A DNA stretch of 64,000 bases from Desulfobacteraceae bacterium. GTDB taxonomy: Bacteria > Desulfobacterota > Desulfobacteria > Desulfobacterales > Desulfosarcinaceae. Under the pieces are notes generated by a model, which made no database searches, had not been told where the DNA came from, and saw only the letters and a program-made list of their open reading frames with translations. The stretch covers positions 62,001 to 126,000 of the forward strand of contig JABDIN010000065.1 of the NCBI GenBank assembly GCA_013003715.1, given 5' to 3'. Made by a program: the position numbers and the translations under genes. Within the stretch, counting starts at the first letter, position 1, and every line of letters starts with the position of its first letter. Below, in pieces: positions 9,036 to 17,133 of the stretch.

Positions 9036-9689
9036 ATGGAAATTATCTGTCAGAACTGCGGTAGCAAGTTTAATGTCCCGGATGAAAAAGTCCCGGAGGG
9101 TAAGACGACAACCTTTAAGTGCCCTAAATGTAAAGGGCGCATAAACGCCAAGCGTCCCGAATCCGCCAAAAAAGGCGCGTCCGCACCAACCGATGATTTT
9201 TTCGGATTTGATGAGAATGAGGATGAGGATTTTTCCGATTCCGGTGATCGTCCCTTTGACTTTGTTGAGGATGAAGGGAAAACGGCCATGATTTGTGAGC
9301 CCGACCCTGAGATAAGGGATCAGGTCCGCACGGTGCTTGAGATTTTGGAATACCATATCGTTGAGCCTGTGGACAGCCGCCAGGCATTGAAAAAGCTGCG
9401 TTACCAGTATTTTAACCTGGTGGTGTTAAACGAAAATTACAATACCCGGAATCCGGATGCCAATGGTCTTCTCATTTTTTTGGAACGTCTGGATATCACT
9501 ATGCGCAGAAGCATTTTCGTGTGCTTGTTAAGCAATCGATTCCGAACAATGGATAATATGGCCGCATTCCAAAAAAGTGTGAACATTATTGTGAATACCA
9601 GTAATATCAATGATCTGGATAAGATATTACGGCGTGGACTTGCGGATTATGACCTTTTCTACCGTGTAATCAAAGAATTCCTGCCATAG
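9036..9689 (+). CDS. Zinc-ribbon protein with degenerate response-receiver domain
   Basis: 217 residues. The N-terminus is an MJ0042-type zinc finger (CQNCGSKF then CPKCKGRI, residues 5-34), the kind found at the start of many delta-proteobacterial regulators. A charged acidic linker (35-80) follows, then a domain whose pattern resembles a receiver: AMICEPDPEIRDQVRTVLE (beta1-alpha1 with acidic residues) and LVVLNENYN where the phosphorylatable Asp is expected. That position reads Asn, so it may be a non-phosphorylated pseudo-receiver. It follows the two PilT ATPases closely and may regulate or scaffold the pilus motor; this is inference. Function otherwise unknown. Confidence 0.75.
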   Translation: MEIICQNCGSKFNVPDEKVPEGKTTTFKCPKCKGRINAKRPESAKKGASAPTDDFFGFDENEDEDFSDSGDRPFDFVEDEGKTAMICEPDPEIRDQVRTVLEILEYHIVEPVDSRQALKKLRYQYFNLVVLNENYNTRNPDANGLLIFLERLDITMRRSIFVCLLSNRFRTMDNMAAFQKSVNIIVNTSNINDLDKILRRGLADYDLFYRVIKEFLP

Positions 9690-9713
9690 GCGCGCACTGC
9701 CGATCGGTGTATC

Positions 9714-9869
9714 ATGAACGGGAAACCCTATACCTGCAAGGCGTATCGTGAGGAAATGATACTCGTCGGATTGCGTAAAAGGCTCAACGACGATGGGTTG
9801 ACCGAAGCGGAAAAAGCCTCGATTAAATCGGAAATCAAAGCGTTGGAAAAGAAAATGGGACTCGATTAG
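9714..9869 (+). CDS. Small conserved-type hypothetical protein (51 aa)
   Basis: ATG 9714 to TAG 9869 encodes 51 residues: an N-terminal MNGKPYTCKAYREEMI followed by a highly charged helix (LRKRLNDDGLTEAEKASIKSEI and so on). The composition and amphipathic helix are protein-like, and it sits 24 bases after the pseudo-receiver gene in the same direction. I recall small proteins with a similar YTCKAYREEM start in other Desulfobacterota, but cannot verify this. A partial ribosome site is present (GATCGG). Function unknown; it may be the last gene of the pilT operon. Confidence 0.65.
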   Translation: MNGKPYTCKAYREEMILVGLRKRLNDDGLTEAEKASIKSEIKALEKKMGLD

Positions 9870-9939
9870 ATTGATGTCGATACCCCGGATCCAACTTTAA
9901 GCATGAGTTCGCACAACGGAATGAACAATTATCCGGCAA

Positions 9940-9975
9940 GCGGCTCAATGGGAGAAACGCCAGCCCCCCCCTTTA
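9940..9975. repeat. Short repeat, first copy (GCGGCTCAATGGGA family)
   Basis: The segment GCGGCTCAATGGGA, then an A-rich and a C-rich stretch ending CTTTAT, recurs at about 15711-15747 in the same orientation. It lies in the gap downstream of coaX. Both copies sit just outside gene ends, as REP-like or relic mobile sequences often do. Confidence 0.5.
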
Positions 9976-9993
9976 TGTCCATCCACTTGTTGA

Positions 9994-10764
9994 TCAATCC
10001 GCCAGCATACTGCTGATAAGCCTCAATCCTTCCAAGGTCAGGGAGGACTCTACAGCCTCAATACTTTTACAGACCCCGCTCATGAGCGGTGCCAGTCCGC
10101 CAGTGGCGATCACCGCCGGCACCGGGTCCATTTCGGCTTTCATTCGTTCCACGATACCGTCCACCAGGCCCGCATAACCATAGATAATGCCGGATTTTAT
10201 ACAATCCTGCGTGTTCTTGCCGATAACGCGGTCAGGTGGCTCGAATATCTCCACACGGGGAAGCTTTGATGCGTGGTGAAACAAGGCTTCCGACGCAATC
10301 ATGATACCCGGGCTGATGACACCCCCTAAATAGCTGCCATCCCCGGCAATGGTGTCAAAGGTGGTGGCAGTGCCGAAATCAATGACAATCAAGCTCTTTT
10401 TGTATTTTTGGTAGGCGCCGACGGCGTTCACAATCCGGTCCGCTCCCACTTCTTCCGGATTGTCGATGAGGATCTTCATCCCTTTGTAGGACTTGGCATT
10501 CACCCAATGTGGAGGACGTCCCAAATACCTGCGGCAATAGGCGTCGAGAATGGTGACCATGGGGGGCACCACCGAAGAGATGATGATTTTGTCAATCACC
10601 CGGGGCTCCACCCGACCAACCCTGAACAGGTTGGTCACCAGTACATTGAATTCATCTTCCGTGGTGTTGCGTTCCGTACGGATACGCCAGTCGGTGACGA
10701 GTTTCTCGTCTTGATAGATGCCGATAACCGTATTTGTATTTCCCACATCAATAACCAACAGCAT
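9994..10764 (-). CDS. coaX: Type III pantothenate kinase
   Basis: 256 residues, catalysing ATP-dependent phosphorylation of pantothenate, the first step of coenzyme A synthesis. The ASKHA-fold phosphate loops are visible: DVGNTNTVIG at residue 5, VIDFGTATTFD near 125 and GGVISPG near 148; GATP-site ATGGLAP is near 217. The start at 10764 gives the usual MLLVIDVGNTN N-terminus; a GGAAGGGAAA ribosome site stands before it, whereas the longer frame adds 12 atypical residues. CoaX enzymes need a monovalent cation and are not feedback inhibited by CoA. It is the last gene of the minus-strand series tilS-ftsH-folP-coaX, 75 bases after folP. Confidence 0.95.
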   Translation of the reverse strand: MLLVIDVGNTNTVIGIYQDEKLVTDWRIRTERNTTEDEFNVLVTNLFRVGRVEPRVIDKIIISSVVPPMVTILDAYCRRYLGRPPHWVNAKSYKGMKILIDNPEEVGADRIVNAVGAYQKYKKSLIVIDFGTATTFDTIAGDGSYLGGVISPGIMIASEALFHHASKLPRVEIFEPPDRVIGKNTQDCIKSGIIYGYAGLVDGIVERMKAEMDPVPAVIATGGLAPLMSGVCKSIEAVESSLTLEGLRLISSMLAD

Positions 10765-10839
10765 GTAGATTTCCCTTCCGCCTCGCTGAGAATATTGCAT
10801 GCGTCATCCGCCTTGACATTAATCGGCCGCACTTTTTAT

Positions 10840-11709
10840 TCACATTGAAAGCATTTTATCTATGATTTTAGCCGTGATGCGGGTCTCGGCCACATCATGA
10901 ATCCGTACGATATGGGCGCCATTTAAAATGGCGGCGGCCACCGTTGCCTGTGTGCCGGTTTTTACCATCGGTGACATGGGATCGATGTCCTCCTTGTCAT
11001 GGGTTTTCAGACAATTTCGAATAAAGGCTTTCCGTGAGGACCCGACAAGGACCGGCGCGTCAAAAGCGGCCAGACGATTCAAATGACGAAGGAGTTTGAA
11101 ATTATGGTCAAAGGTTTTCCCGAACCCGATGCCCGGATCAATGATGATCTTTGATTTGTTGACACCGTTTTTAATGGCCCGGTCTATGGCATCGGCGAAA
11201 AATTGAGAGATATCACCGAGTAAATCATCATATTCGGGGGTCACCTGCATATCTTTCGGTGTTCCCTTCATGTGCATGAGGATCAGGGGGACCTGATGTT
11301 TTGCGGCCATCCCGGCCATCTGTTCATCCATTCGCAGCGCACTGATATCGTTGATGATGGAGGCACCTGCCGCCAATGCCGCATCGGCGACGGCTGATTT
11401 GGTGGTATCAATGGATATGGGAATGGGAATGCGGTCCGACAGGAGACGAATGACGGGGATGACCCGGTCCAACTCTTCATCCGGCGTGACCGGGTTCGAG
11501 AACGGGCGTGTGGATTCTCCGCCGATATCGATAATATCCGCACCCTGGCGGTAAAGCGTTTCACCCTGCGCGGCGGCGGACTCTGTTGAAAAGAAACGGC
11601 CACCATCGGAGAATGAATCCGGAGTTACATTCACAACCCCCATGATGGCTGTTTTCGCCCCCAGCGACAGTGCATGGGAGCCCCATTCAATATGATATGT
11701 CTTTCTCAT
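10840..11709 (-). CDS. folP: Dihydropteroate synthase
   Basis: 289 residues. It joins 4-aminobenzoate to dihydropterin pyrophosphate in folate synthesis. Signature elements are NVTPDSFSDGG (residues about 25-35), DIGGESTRP (about 62), DTTKSAVA (about 100), LMHMKGTP (about 146) and DPGIGFGKT (about 192). The start at ATG 11709 is chosen because the family N-terminus fits and it lies 4 bases after the ftsH stop; the longer open frame would run far into ftsH. The ftsH-folP order is widely conserved in bacteria, which supports both calls. Confidence 0.95.
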   Translation of the reverse strand: MRKTYHIEWGSHALSLGAKTAIMGVVNVTPDSFSDGGRFFSTESAAAQGETLYRQGADIIDIGGESTRPFSNPVTPDEELDRVIPVIRLLSDRIPIPISIDTTKSAVADAALAAGASIINDISALRMDEQMAGMAAKHQVPLILMHMKGTPKDMQVTPEYDDLLGDISQFFADAIDRAIKNGVNKSKIIIDPGIGFGKTFDHNFKLLRHLNRLAAFDAPVLVGSSRKAFIRNCLKTHDKEDIDPMSPMVKTGTQATVAAAILNGAHIVRIHDVAETRITAKIIDKMLSM

Positions 11710-11713
11710 GAAT

Positions 11714-13651
11714 TCAGTTCTGCGGGGGGTCCCCTTCCGGATCCGGACCAGTATCGTTTTCGGCAACCTCAACTGCCGGGTTTTTTTTATTCCCAGCCGG
11801 TTCAGCCGGTTCTTCAATATCCGAATCCATATCATCCCCGGTTCGATCGGGAAGCTCGACTTCAGGATTCATGGACCGGATCATCTCGTCCAATTCCGCG
11901 CCCAATACGGTTTCATCTTCCAGGAGCATTTCGGACAATTTGTGCAGCATATCCATGTGCTCAGTGAGCACCTCTTTTGCTTTTTGGTAGGCATCATTGA
12001 CGAGTCTGCTGATTTCCCCGTCAATTTTTTGGGCGGTTTCTTCGGAATAATCCCGGTGTTGGGCGATTTCTCTTCCCAGAAAAACCTGTTCCTCGCCTTT
12101 GGCATAGGAAAGGGGGCCCATCTTTTCACTCATCCCCCAGCTGCGTATCATCTGCTGGGCAAGGTCCGTGGCTGTTTTAATGTCGTTGGACGCGCCTGTA
12201 CTGATGCGGTTGAACACAAGTTCTTCGGCCGCTCGTCCTCCCATGGCCACGGCGAGCTGACTTTCCAGTTGATCTTTGTACCTGAAATCTCTCTCTTCCG
12301 GTAAAAACCAGGTGACACCGGCTGCCCTGCCCCTGGGTATAATCGTAATTTTGTTGATGGCGTCCGCTCCCGGCAGAAAACGTCCCACCAGCGCATGCCC
12401 GGCTTCATGGAAGGCTGTGGTTTTGCGGTCTTCCTCCCTGATCACTTTTGATTTTCTTTCGAGGCCCATAAAAACCTTGTCCTTGGCTTCCTCGAAGTCG
12501 AACATATCCACCTTTTCCTTGTTCCTTTTTGCCGCCAGCAACGCGGCTTCATTTACCAGATTTTCCAGATCTGCGCCGGAAAAACCAGGCGTTCCTTTGG
12601 CAAGAACTGTCGTATTCACGTCATCCGAAATCGGGGTCCGTTTCATATGGACCTGTAATATTTTCTTTCTGCCCCGTATATCCGGCAGGGATACGACCAC
12701 CTGGCGGTCAAATCTACCGGGCCGCAACAGCGCCGGATCCAAAACATCCGGTCTGTTGGTGGCGGAAATCAGGATAACCCCTTCGTTGGACTCGAAACCG
12801 TCCATTTCCACGAGCAACTGGTTCAATGTCTGTTCCCGTTCGTCATGACCACCACCCAAACCGGCTCCCCGATGGCGGCCAACGGCGTCTATCTCATCGA
12901 TGAAAATGATGCAGGGCGCATTTTTCTTTCCTTGGACAAACAAATCCCGGACCCGCGAGGCACCGACACCCACAAACATCTCGACGAAGTCGGAACCGCT
13001 GATGCTGAAGAAAGGTACACCGGCTTCTCCGGCGATGGCACGTGCCAGCAGTGTTTTACCGGTACCCGGAGGACCCATGAGCAGGACACCCTTGGGGATC
13101 CGCCCGCCAAGACGGGTGAATTTGCGCGGGTTTTTAAGGAAATCCACTATTTCACCAAGCTCCTCCTTGGCTTCATCGATACCGGCGACATCCTCGAAGG
13201 TGACCTTCTCCTGCTGGTCGGTCATGAGCCGTGCGCGGCTTTTACCGAAGGAGAGGGCTTTACCGCCACCGCTTTGCATCTGGCGCATAAAGAAGATCCA
13301 TACGCCGATGAGAACAATCATGGGAAACCAGGACACCAAAACAGACATATACCAGGGGTTTTCCGTCGGGGGTTTGGCGGAAATCATTATGCCCTTGGAC
13401 CGCAAAATTTTAATTAAATCAAGATCTTGGGGCGCAAAAACCTTGAACCGTTTTTGGTCGGAATCGAGGACATTGAGTTCCTGGCCCTGAATAACCACTT
13501 CTGCAATCCGTTCACTGTCCACCATCGCTAAAAACTCGGAATAGCTGATATTTGATTCCGCTAAATGCTGTGTATTGAACAAATTATATAAAAAAATCAT
13601 CATCAGCGTGATGACCAGCCAGAGCGCCAGGTTTTTATAAAAAGGATTCAA
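11714..13651 (-). CDS. ftsH: ATP-dependent zinc metalloprotease FtsH
   Basis: 645 residues, a membrane-bound hexameric AAA+ protease that degrades misfolded membrane proteins and short-lived regulators. Two transmembrane segments (residues about 8-26 and 105-125) flank a small periplasmic domain. The AAA module has Walker A GPPGTGKT (about 195), Walker [12 protein letters not shown] and the pore motif MFVGVG. The zinc site HEAGH is near residue 418. The C-terminal tail is acidic, rich in D, E and P (ending DPEGDPPQN), a little longer than in E. coli. The gene lies 114 bases after tilS and 4 bases before folP. Confidence 0.97.
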   Translation of the reverse strand: MNPFYKNLALWLVITLMMIFLYNLFNTQHLAESNISYSEFLAMVDSERIAEVVIQGQELNVLDSDQKRFKVFAPQDLDLIKILRSKGIMISAKPPTENPWYMSVLVSWFPMIVLIGVWIFFMRQMQSGGGKALSFGKSRARLMTDQQEKVTFEDVAGIDEAKEELGEIVDFLKNPRKFTRLGGRIPKGVLLMGPPGTGKTLLARAIAGEAGVPFFSISGSDFVEMFVGVGASRVRDLFVQGKKNAPCIIFIDEIDAVGRHRGAGLGGGHDEREQTLNQLLVEMDGFESNEGVILISATNRPDVLDPALLRPGRFDRQVVVSLPDIRGRKKILQVHMKRTPISDDVNTTVLAKGTPGFSGADLENLVNEAALLAAKRNKEKVDMFDFEEAKDKVFMGLERKSKVIREEDRKTTAFHEAGHALVGRFLPGADAINKITIIPRGRAAGVTWFLPEERDFRYKDQLESQLAVAMGGRAAEELVFNRISTGASNDIKTATDLAQQMIRSWGMSEKMGPLSYAKGEEQVFLGREIAQHRDYSEETAQKIDGEISRLVNDAYQKAKEVLTEHMDMLHKLSEMLLEDETVLGAELDEMIRSMNPEVELPDRTGDDMDSDIEEPAEPAGNKKNPAVEVAENDTGPDPEGDPPQN

Positions 13652-13765
13652 ACGAGAGACCTCCTGTATGGTATGCGAACATTGGTTAGAGCCTGGTTTT
13701 TTGTGTTGTTTTGGAAAAAGTGCCCGATGCCGGTAAAAGTGAAAAAAAGCGTTAGGCTATATTAA

Positions 13766-15232
13766 TCATTCTGGTTGATTAGGCAAGGAAATTTGCACTT
13801 TGAGAATTCGTTTGGTCACCGTGTCGATTTTCACATGGTCCGCGATCCGGTGACCCATGATCCAGATGATTCTGCCGGCACTCAGCAATACGGTCGACTC
13901 CCATCTCAGGTGACTGGGAATTTTCTCATTGATAAAAAATTTTTTTATCTTTTGCGTCCCGTGCATGCCCAGCGGTTGAATTCGATCGCCGTGTGCAACC
14001 TTCCTGATTTTTAATGGAAACACTATCTTGTCCATATCAAAAAACGCTATGTTCTGTCCAGCCTTGGAAATCTCGGGAATGGAACTGCCCGGTATTTCGG
14101 TCAACACCGCCACCCTGCCACCCGACCCCACCGGTATGGCGCCGGTGTCGACATCCGTCACCAGAATGTTAATGGACCAGGTATCCGTAGGTTTATTCCG
14201 CGTCCGGGCATGGGTTCGGTTTTCAATGAAGACCGCGTCTCCCCGCCGTCCGGCCAGTATTCGATCCGGCAGGTGTATTCGCTTTTCGGAAGTCGCTGTT
14301 TCGGCAAGATGGATAACATCATCAATATGTGCCAGGGTAATCCGGCGCAGGTCGCCTTTCACGGCCTTGATCGCACGGCGAATCACGCGTCGCCGGACTG
14401 CCGGATGCGCGTTGATCAGTTCTTTCAAATCCAGGTCGATGATATTTTTATGTTGCCGCAGGACCAAATTTGAAAATACCGGTGAAATGGTCTCCTCGAT
14501 CCATTTCTCCTCCAGGCCGATTATCCCGGAAACCCGGTTGAGCGTCGCGGAGATATTCGGGTTGAATTCATCTCGTAGAAAAGGCAGCAGTTTATGCCTG
14601 ATTTTATTTCGACTGAAGCGAAGATCGGTGTTGGATGAATCGGATACAAAGGGGAGATTGGCGGCGTGAATGAATTTTGCGATCTCCGCACGTCGGAGTT
14701 TAATCAACGGACGGACAATCATACCGTTCCTTACGGGTGGTATTCCGGACAAACCCAGGGATCCGCTGCCGCGGATCAGGTTCATGAGCATGAGCTCCGC
14801 GTTGTCATCCGCATGATGGGCCGTTGCGATTTTGGTATATCCATATGTTTCGGCCGTTATTTCCATCTGTTGATAGCGAATTCGGCGTGCGGCTTCTTCG
14901 AGGGATAGTCCTGCGTGTTGCCGGTACGATTTGACATCCGATTCGTCCAGGTGGAAACGGACCGGTAGCGGATCGGTGAGCCGGGCCACAAAATCCGCGT
15001 CCCTTTGGGATTCTTTTCCCCGTAAACCATGATTCAGATGGTAGACACCGATCACCCGGCCATACGCCGGTGAAAGCGCCAGCAGGGCATGAAGCAGCGA
15101 GACGGAATCCATTCCCCCTGAAACACCGATGAGTATCCGGTCATCCGGAGACAGCATATCATGGCCGGTAATGGTGGTGCGGACGGATTCGATGAATTGT
15201 CGTCTATAAAAGCTTTTTGGCAATGGTGGCAT
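13766..15232 (-). CDS. tilS: tRNA(Ile)-lysidine synthase
   Basis: 488 residues. It attaches lysine to C34 of the CAU-anticodon tRNA-Ile so that it reads AUA. The N-type ATP pyrophosphatase loop is GVSGGMDSVSLL (residues about 34-45), followed by HLNHGLRGKES. The middle region has HHADDNAELMLMNLIRGSG. The C-terminal TilS_C-type part (DRIQPLGMHGTQKIKKFF, near 425) is present, so this is the long form. Its start overlaps the end of the upstream lipoprotein gene by 29 bases; a later Met (residue 26) could also start but would cut into the domain edge. tilS before ftsH is a common order. Confidence 0.93.
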   Translation of the reverse strand: MPPLPKSFYRRQFIESVRTTITGHDMLSPDDRILIGVSGGMDSVSLLHALLALSPAYGRVIGVYHLNHGLRGKESQRDADFVARLTDPLPVRFHLDESDVKSYRQHAGLSLEEAARRIRYQQMEITAETYGYTKIATAHHADDNAELMLMNLIRGSGSLGLSGIPPVRNGMIVRPLIKLRRAEIAKFIHAANLPFVSDSSNTDLRFSRNKIRHKLLPFLRDEFNPNISATLNRVSGIIGLEEKWIEETISPVFSNLVLRQHKNIIDLDLKELINAHPAVRRRVIRRAIKAVKGDLRRITLAHIDDVIHLAETATSEKRIHLPDRILAGRRGDAVFIENRTHARTRNKPTDTWSINILVTDVDTGAIPVGSGGRVAVLTEIPGSSIPEISKAGQNIAFFDMDKIVFPLKIRKVAHGDRIQPLGMHGTQKIKKFFINEKIPSHLRWESTVLLSAGRIIWIMGHRIADHVKIDTVTKRILKVQISLPNQPE

Positions 15233-15599
15233 GTATTAGTTCGGATACTTGCTTATCCCAAAGACCGACGACCCCCGATCTTACAGAAACTTCCGTATGG
15301 TCGATACTGACGAATTTCACCTTCACGGTCACGGGGGTATTGTCGTTTCGTCTGGCCCGGATAACCGCTTTTCCGGAATCGGGTCCTTTTTTTTCGTCGA
15401 TCTGAATTTTCAATTCGTGCAAACTGTCGGCGGCGGCTACCATCGTCTCCTGGAAAGGAGCAGGATATGAGCGTACCAATTCCCCTTTAATATAGGTATA
15501 AACACCGGTACCCGCACCGGCACCCGCAACGACAGCCACACAGCCGGTTAATCCAAAAAACAATCCTATTATCAACAATAAACCGATATCTTTTTTCAT
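15204..15599 (-). CDS. DUF3568-like lipoprotein
   Basis: 131 residues beginning MKKDIGLLLIIGLFFGLTGCV: a signal peptide with lipobox LTGC, so it should be a lipid-anchored envelope protein. The mature part starts with a small Gly/Ala stretch (AVVAGAGAGTGVYTYIKGEL), and ends with VRSGVVGLWDKQVSELIHATI, a pattern I associate with DUF3568. ATG 15599 is chosen because GAGGTG lies 5 bases before it; a GTG two codons earlier is possible. Function unknown. It overlaps the start of tilS by 29 bases and may be co-transcribed with it. Confidence 0.78.
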   Translation of the reverse strand: MKKDIGLLLIIGLFFGLTGCVAVVAGAGAGTGVYTYIKGELVRSYPAPFQETMVAAADSLHELKIQIDEKKGPDSGKAVIRARRNDNTPVTVKVKFVSIDHTEVSVRSGVVGLWDKQVSELIHATIAKKLL

Positions 15600-15710
15600 T
15601 GTCACCTCATTGCCCGCGCGCGGCGGGCTAAATTACTGAAATGTGTAACCTGTTCAATTGGGTAACTTACTATGTGATGGACACGGTATTGTCAATTGTA
15701 TTTCAATGCG

Positions 15711-15747
15711 CGGCTCAATGGGAAAAACCCCCTGACCCCTCACTTTA
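15711..15747. repeat. Short repeat, second copy (GCGGCTCAATGGGA family)
   Basis: The same GCGGCTCAATGGGA core as at 9940, followed by an A-run, a C-rich part and CTTTAT. It adjoins the longer dispersed repeat that starts at 15770, so both may belong to one degraded element. Confidence 0.5.
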
Positions 15748-15769
15748 TTGATAAAAAGATCCTAAAGAA

Positions 15770-15858
15770 AGATAGAATACCTTCATTTGAAATTTGAGCT
15801 TTGTCATTTGACAGTACATTACCTGTTTTATCGGACACGAATCCCACCCTATCATTTT
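15770..15858 (-). repeat. Dispersed ~90-bp repeat, copy A
   Basis: Read on the minus strand this matches 40119-40217 over nearly its full length: AAAATGATAGGG, then TCGTGTCCGAT, ACAGGTAATG, TCAAATGACAAAGCTCAAA and AATGAAGGTATTCTATCT are shared in the same order, with a short insertion or deletion in the middle. No open reading frame is present. It lies in the non-coding stretch between the DUF3568 gene and the SRP RNA. Confidence 0.8.
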
Positions 15859-15894
15859 AACATGCGCTATCCCACGTTACCCACCAGTTTATCC

Positions 15895-15924
15895 TTGAAA
15901 TCGGGAAGGTATCTGGTGTAAAGC
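15895..15924 (+). promoter_or_regulatory. ffs: Likely promoter of the SRP RNA gene
   Basis: TTGAAA (15895-15900) and TAAAGC (15919-15924, preceded by TG as in an extended -10) are separated by 18 bases. The predicted start point falls about 7 bases on, exactly where the SRP RNA 5' strand begins (15932). Confidence 0.5.
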
Positions 15925-15931
15925 ATATGCC

Positions 15932-16181
15932 GGTTGTGCTAGGTGGGGAGCTAGCGGTGCCCTTTACCCGAAATCCGCTTTATGCGGGGCTGAATTCCCT
16001 CCTGAGGGTTGTCCCTATATTTCATCTGTCATACTGACCGGTCGCCGAGCAACAAACGGTCGCGAACCTCGTCAGGTCCGGAAGGAAGCAGCGATAAGTG
16101 ATGCGGTTTGTGTCTCGGATCGATCCCGGTCAATGTATTGTCGGTGAAAACGTGGGATTTTTCGATGGAGGGTGCACAACC
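15932..16181 (+). ncRNA. ffs: Signal recognition particle RNA, long bacterial form
   Basis: The S-domain tip GGTCCGGAAGGAAGCAGC at about 16075-16092 is the near-invariant SRP54-binding helix 8 sequence. The 5' part (GTGCTAGGTGGGGAGCTAG, then GGTGCCC and the GGGGCTGAATTCC stretch) is like the Alu-type 5' domain seen in Gram-positive and delta-proteobacterial SRP RNAs. The ends close the molecule: GGTTGTGC at 15932 pairs with GCACAACC ending at 16181. The total of about 250 nt is far longer than the 114-nt E. coli 4.5S RNA. It works with Ffh in co-translational targeting of membrane proteins. Confidence 0.92.
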
Positions 16182-16460
16182 AAAAGATCATATGGGAAGA
16201 CCCTTGCGGCATCAGTCACAAGAATTATTATTTTCGTCCCTGCCACAATGTAACCAACCTGCCACCAATCCAATATATCTTTCTTGACAATAAACCATCT
16301 TGAATTATTTTTTGTAAAACTTTTGCAGTATCTGCCATATTTTAAATCTTTTCAGGCACTAATAGGAATGGTTCCTAAGATAGTTCTCGCGCAAATAAAT
16401 ATTAGCCATCAACCAGTGACACGATATCTGTGAAACCGGGCAACAGGAGAAGCACTTTAC

Positions 16461-17081
16461 ATGGGAGAGAAGAAGCCAGTTAAGATCGAAAAGGACGAAC
16501 TCGTGGATAAGACGGCAGGTGACGCGTCTTCCACGGAAGTTCCAATTGAAGCGGCCACCGAACCAGCGGCGGGCAAAGCAACGGATGATGGCGACAGTAT
16601 AGAACAGAAGCTTGAGACAGCGCAAAATGAAGCCCGGGAAAACTATGATAGATTGCTGAGAGTCTCGGCTGAATTTGAGAATTATAAGAAACGGACCAAT
16701 CGTGAAGTCAGTGATTTTAAGCGGTATGCCAATGAGTCTCTTATCAGAGATTTGTTGAGCGTCGTTGATAATCTGGAAAGGGCCATCGAGTCCGCCAAAC
16801 AAGATATTTCAGAGGAGGGGGCGTTGGTTGAAGGGGTTGAAATGACCCTTTCCGAGGTAGTTAAGATTTTCGAAAAACACAGTGTAAAACCGATAGAATC
16901 CCTCGGAGAAGAGTTTGATCCGTGTTTCCACCAGGCAATGATGCAGGAAGAAGTGACGGATAAGCCGAACAATATTGTGCTTAAAGAGCTTCAAAAAGGA
17001 TATTTAATTCACGATCGATTACTGAGACCCGCCATGGTTGTCGTATCCAAATCCAACAATGAAGCGACTAATGATAATTAA
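16461..17081 (+). CDS. grpE: Nucleotide exchange factor GrpE
   Basis: 206 residues. The first 60 are acidic and low in complexity, followed by a long coiled coil and the GrpE head. Family patterns are DRLLRVSAEFENYKKR (about 62-77), LLSVVDNLERAI (about 98) and EEFDPCFHQAMMQE (about 152). It promotes ADP release from DnaK. It lies 52 bases upstream of dnaK. Upstream, TTGACA at 16284-16289 is a possible -35 box with only a poor -10; I see no CIRCE element and no hrcA gene, so heat regulation is probably by sigma-32 or another system. 16182-16460 holds no gene. Confidence 0.95.
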   Translation: MGEKKPVKIEKDELVDKTAGDASSTEVPIEAATEPAAGKATDDGDSIEQKLETAQNEARENYDRLLRVSAEFENYKKRTNREVSDFKRYANESLIRDLLSVVDNLERAIESAKQDISEEGALVEGVEMTLSEVVKIFEKHSVKPIESLGEEFDPCFHQAMMQEEVTDKPNNIVLKELQKGYLIHDRLLRPAMVVVSKSNNEATNDN

Positions 17082-17133
17082 ATAGACGTAAAGTGAATAG
17101 ATATTCTTTTACAATGGTTAAGGAGGATAGCAA

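Noticed and set aside
16284-16312. Heat-shock (CIRCE or sigma-32) promoter before grpE
   Set aside because: No CIRCE inverted repeat is present and the sigma-32 boxes do not match; only a weak sigma-70-like -35 is seen.
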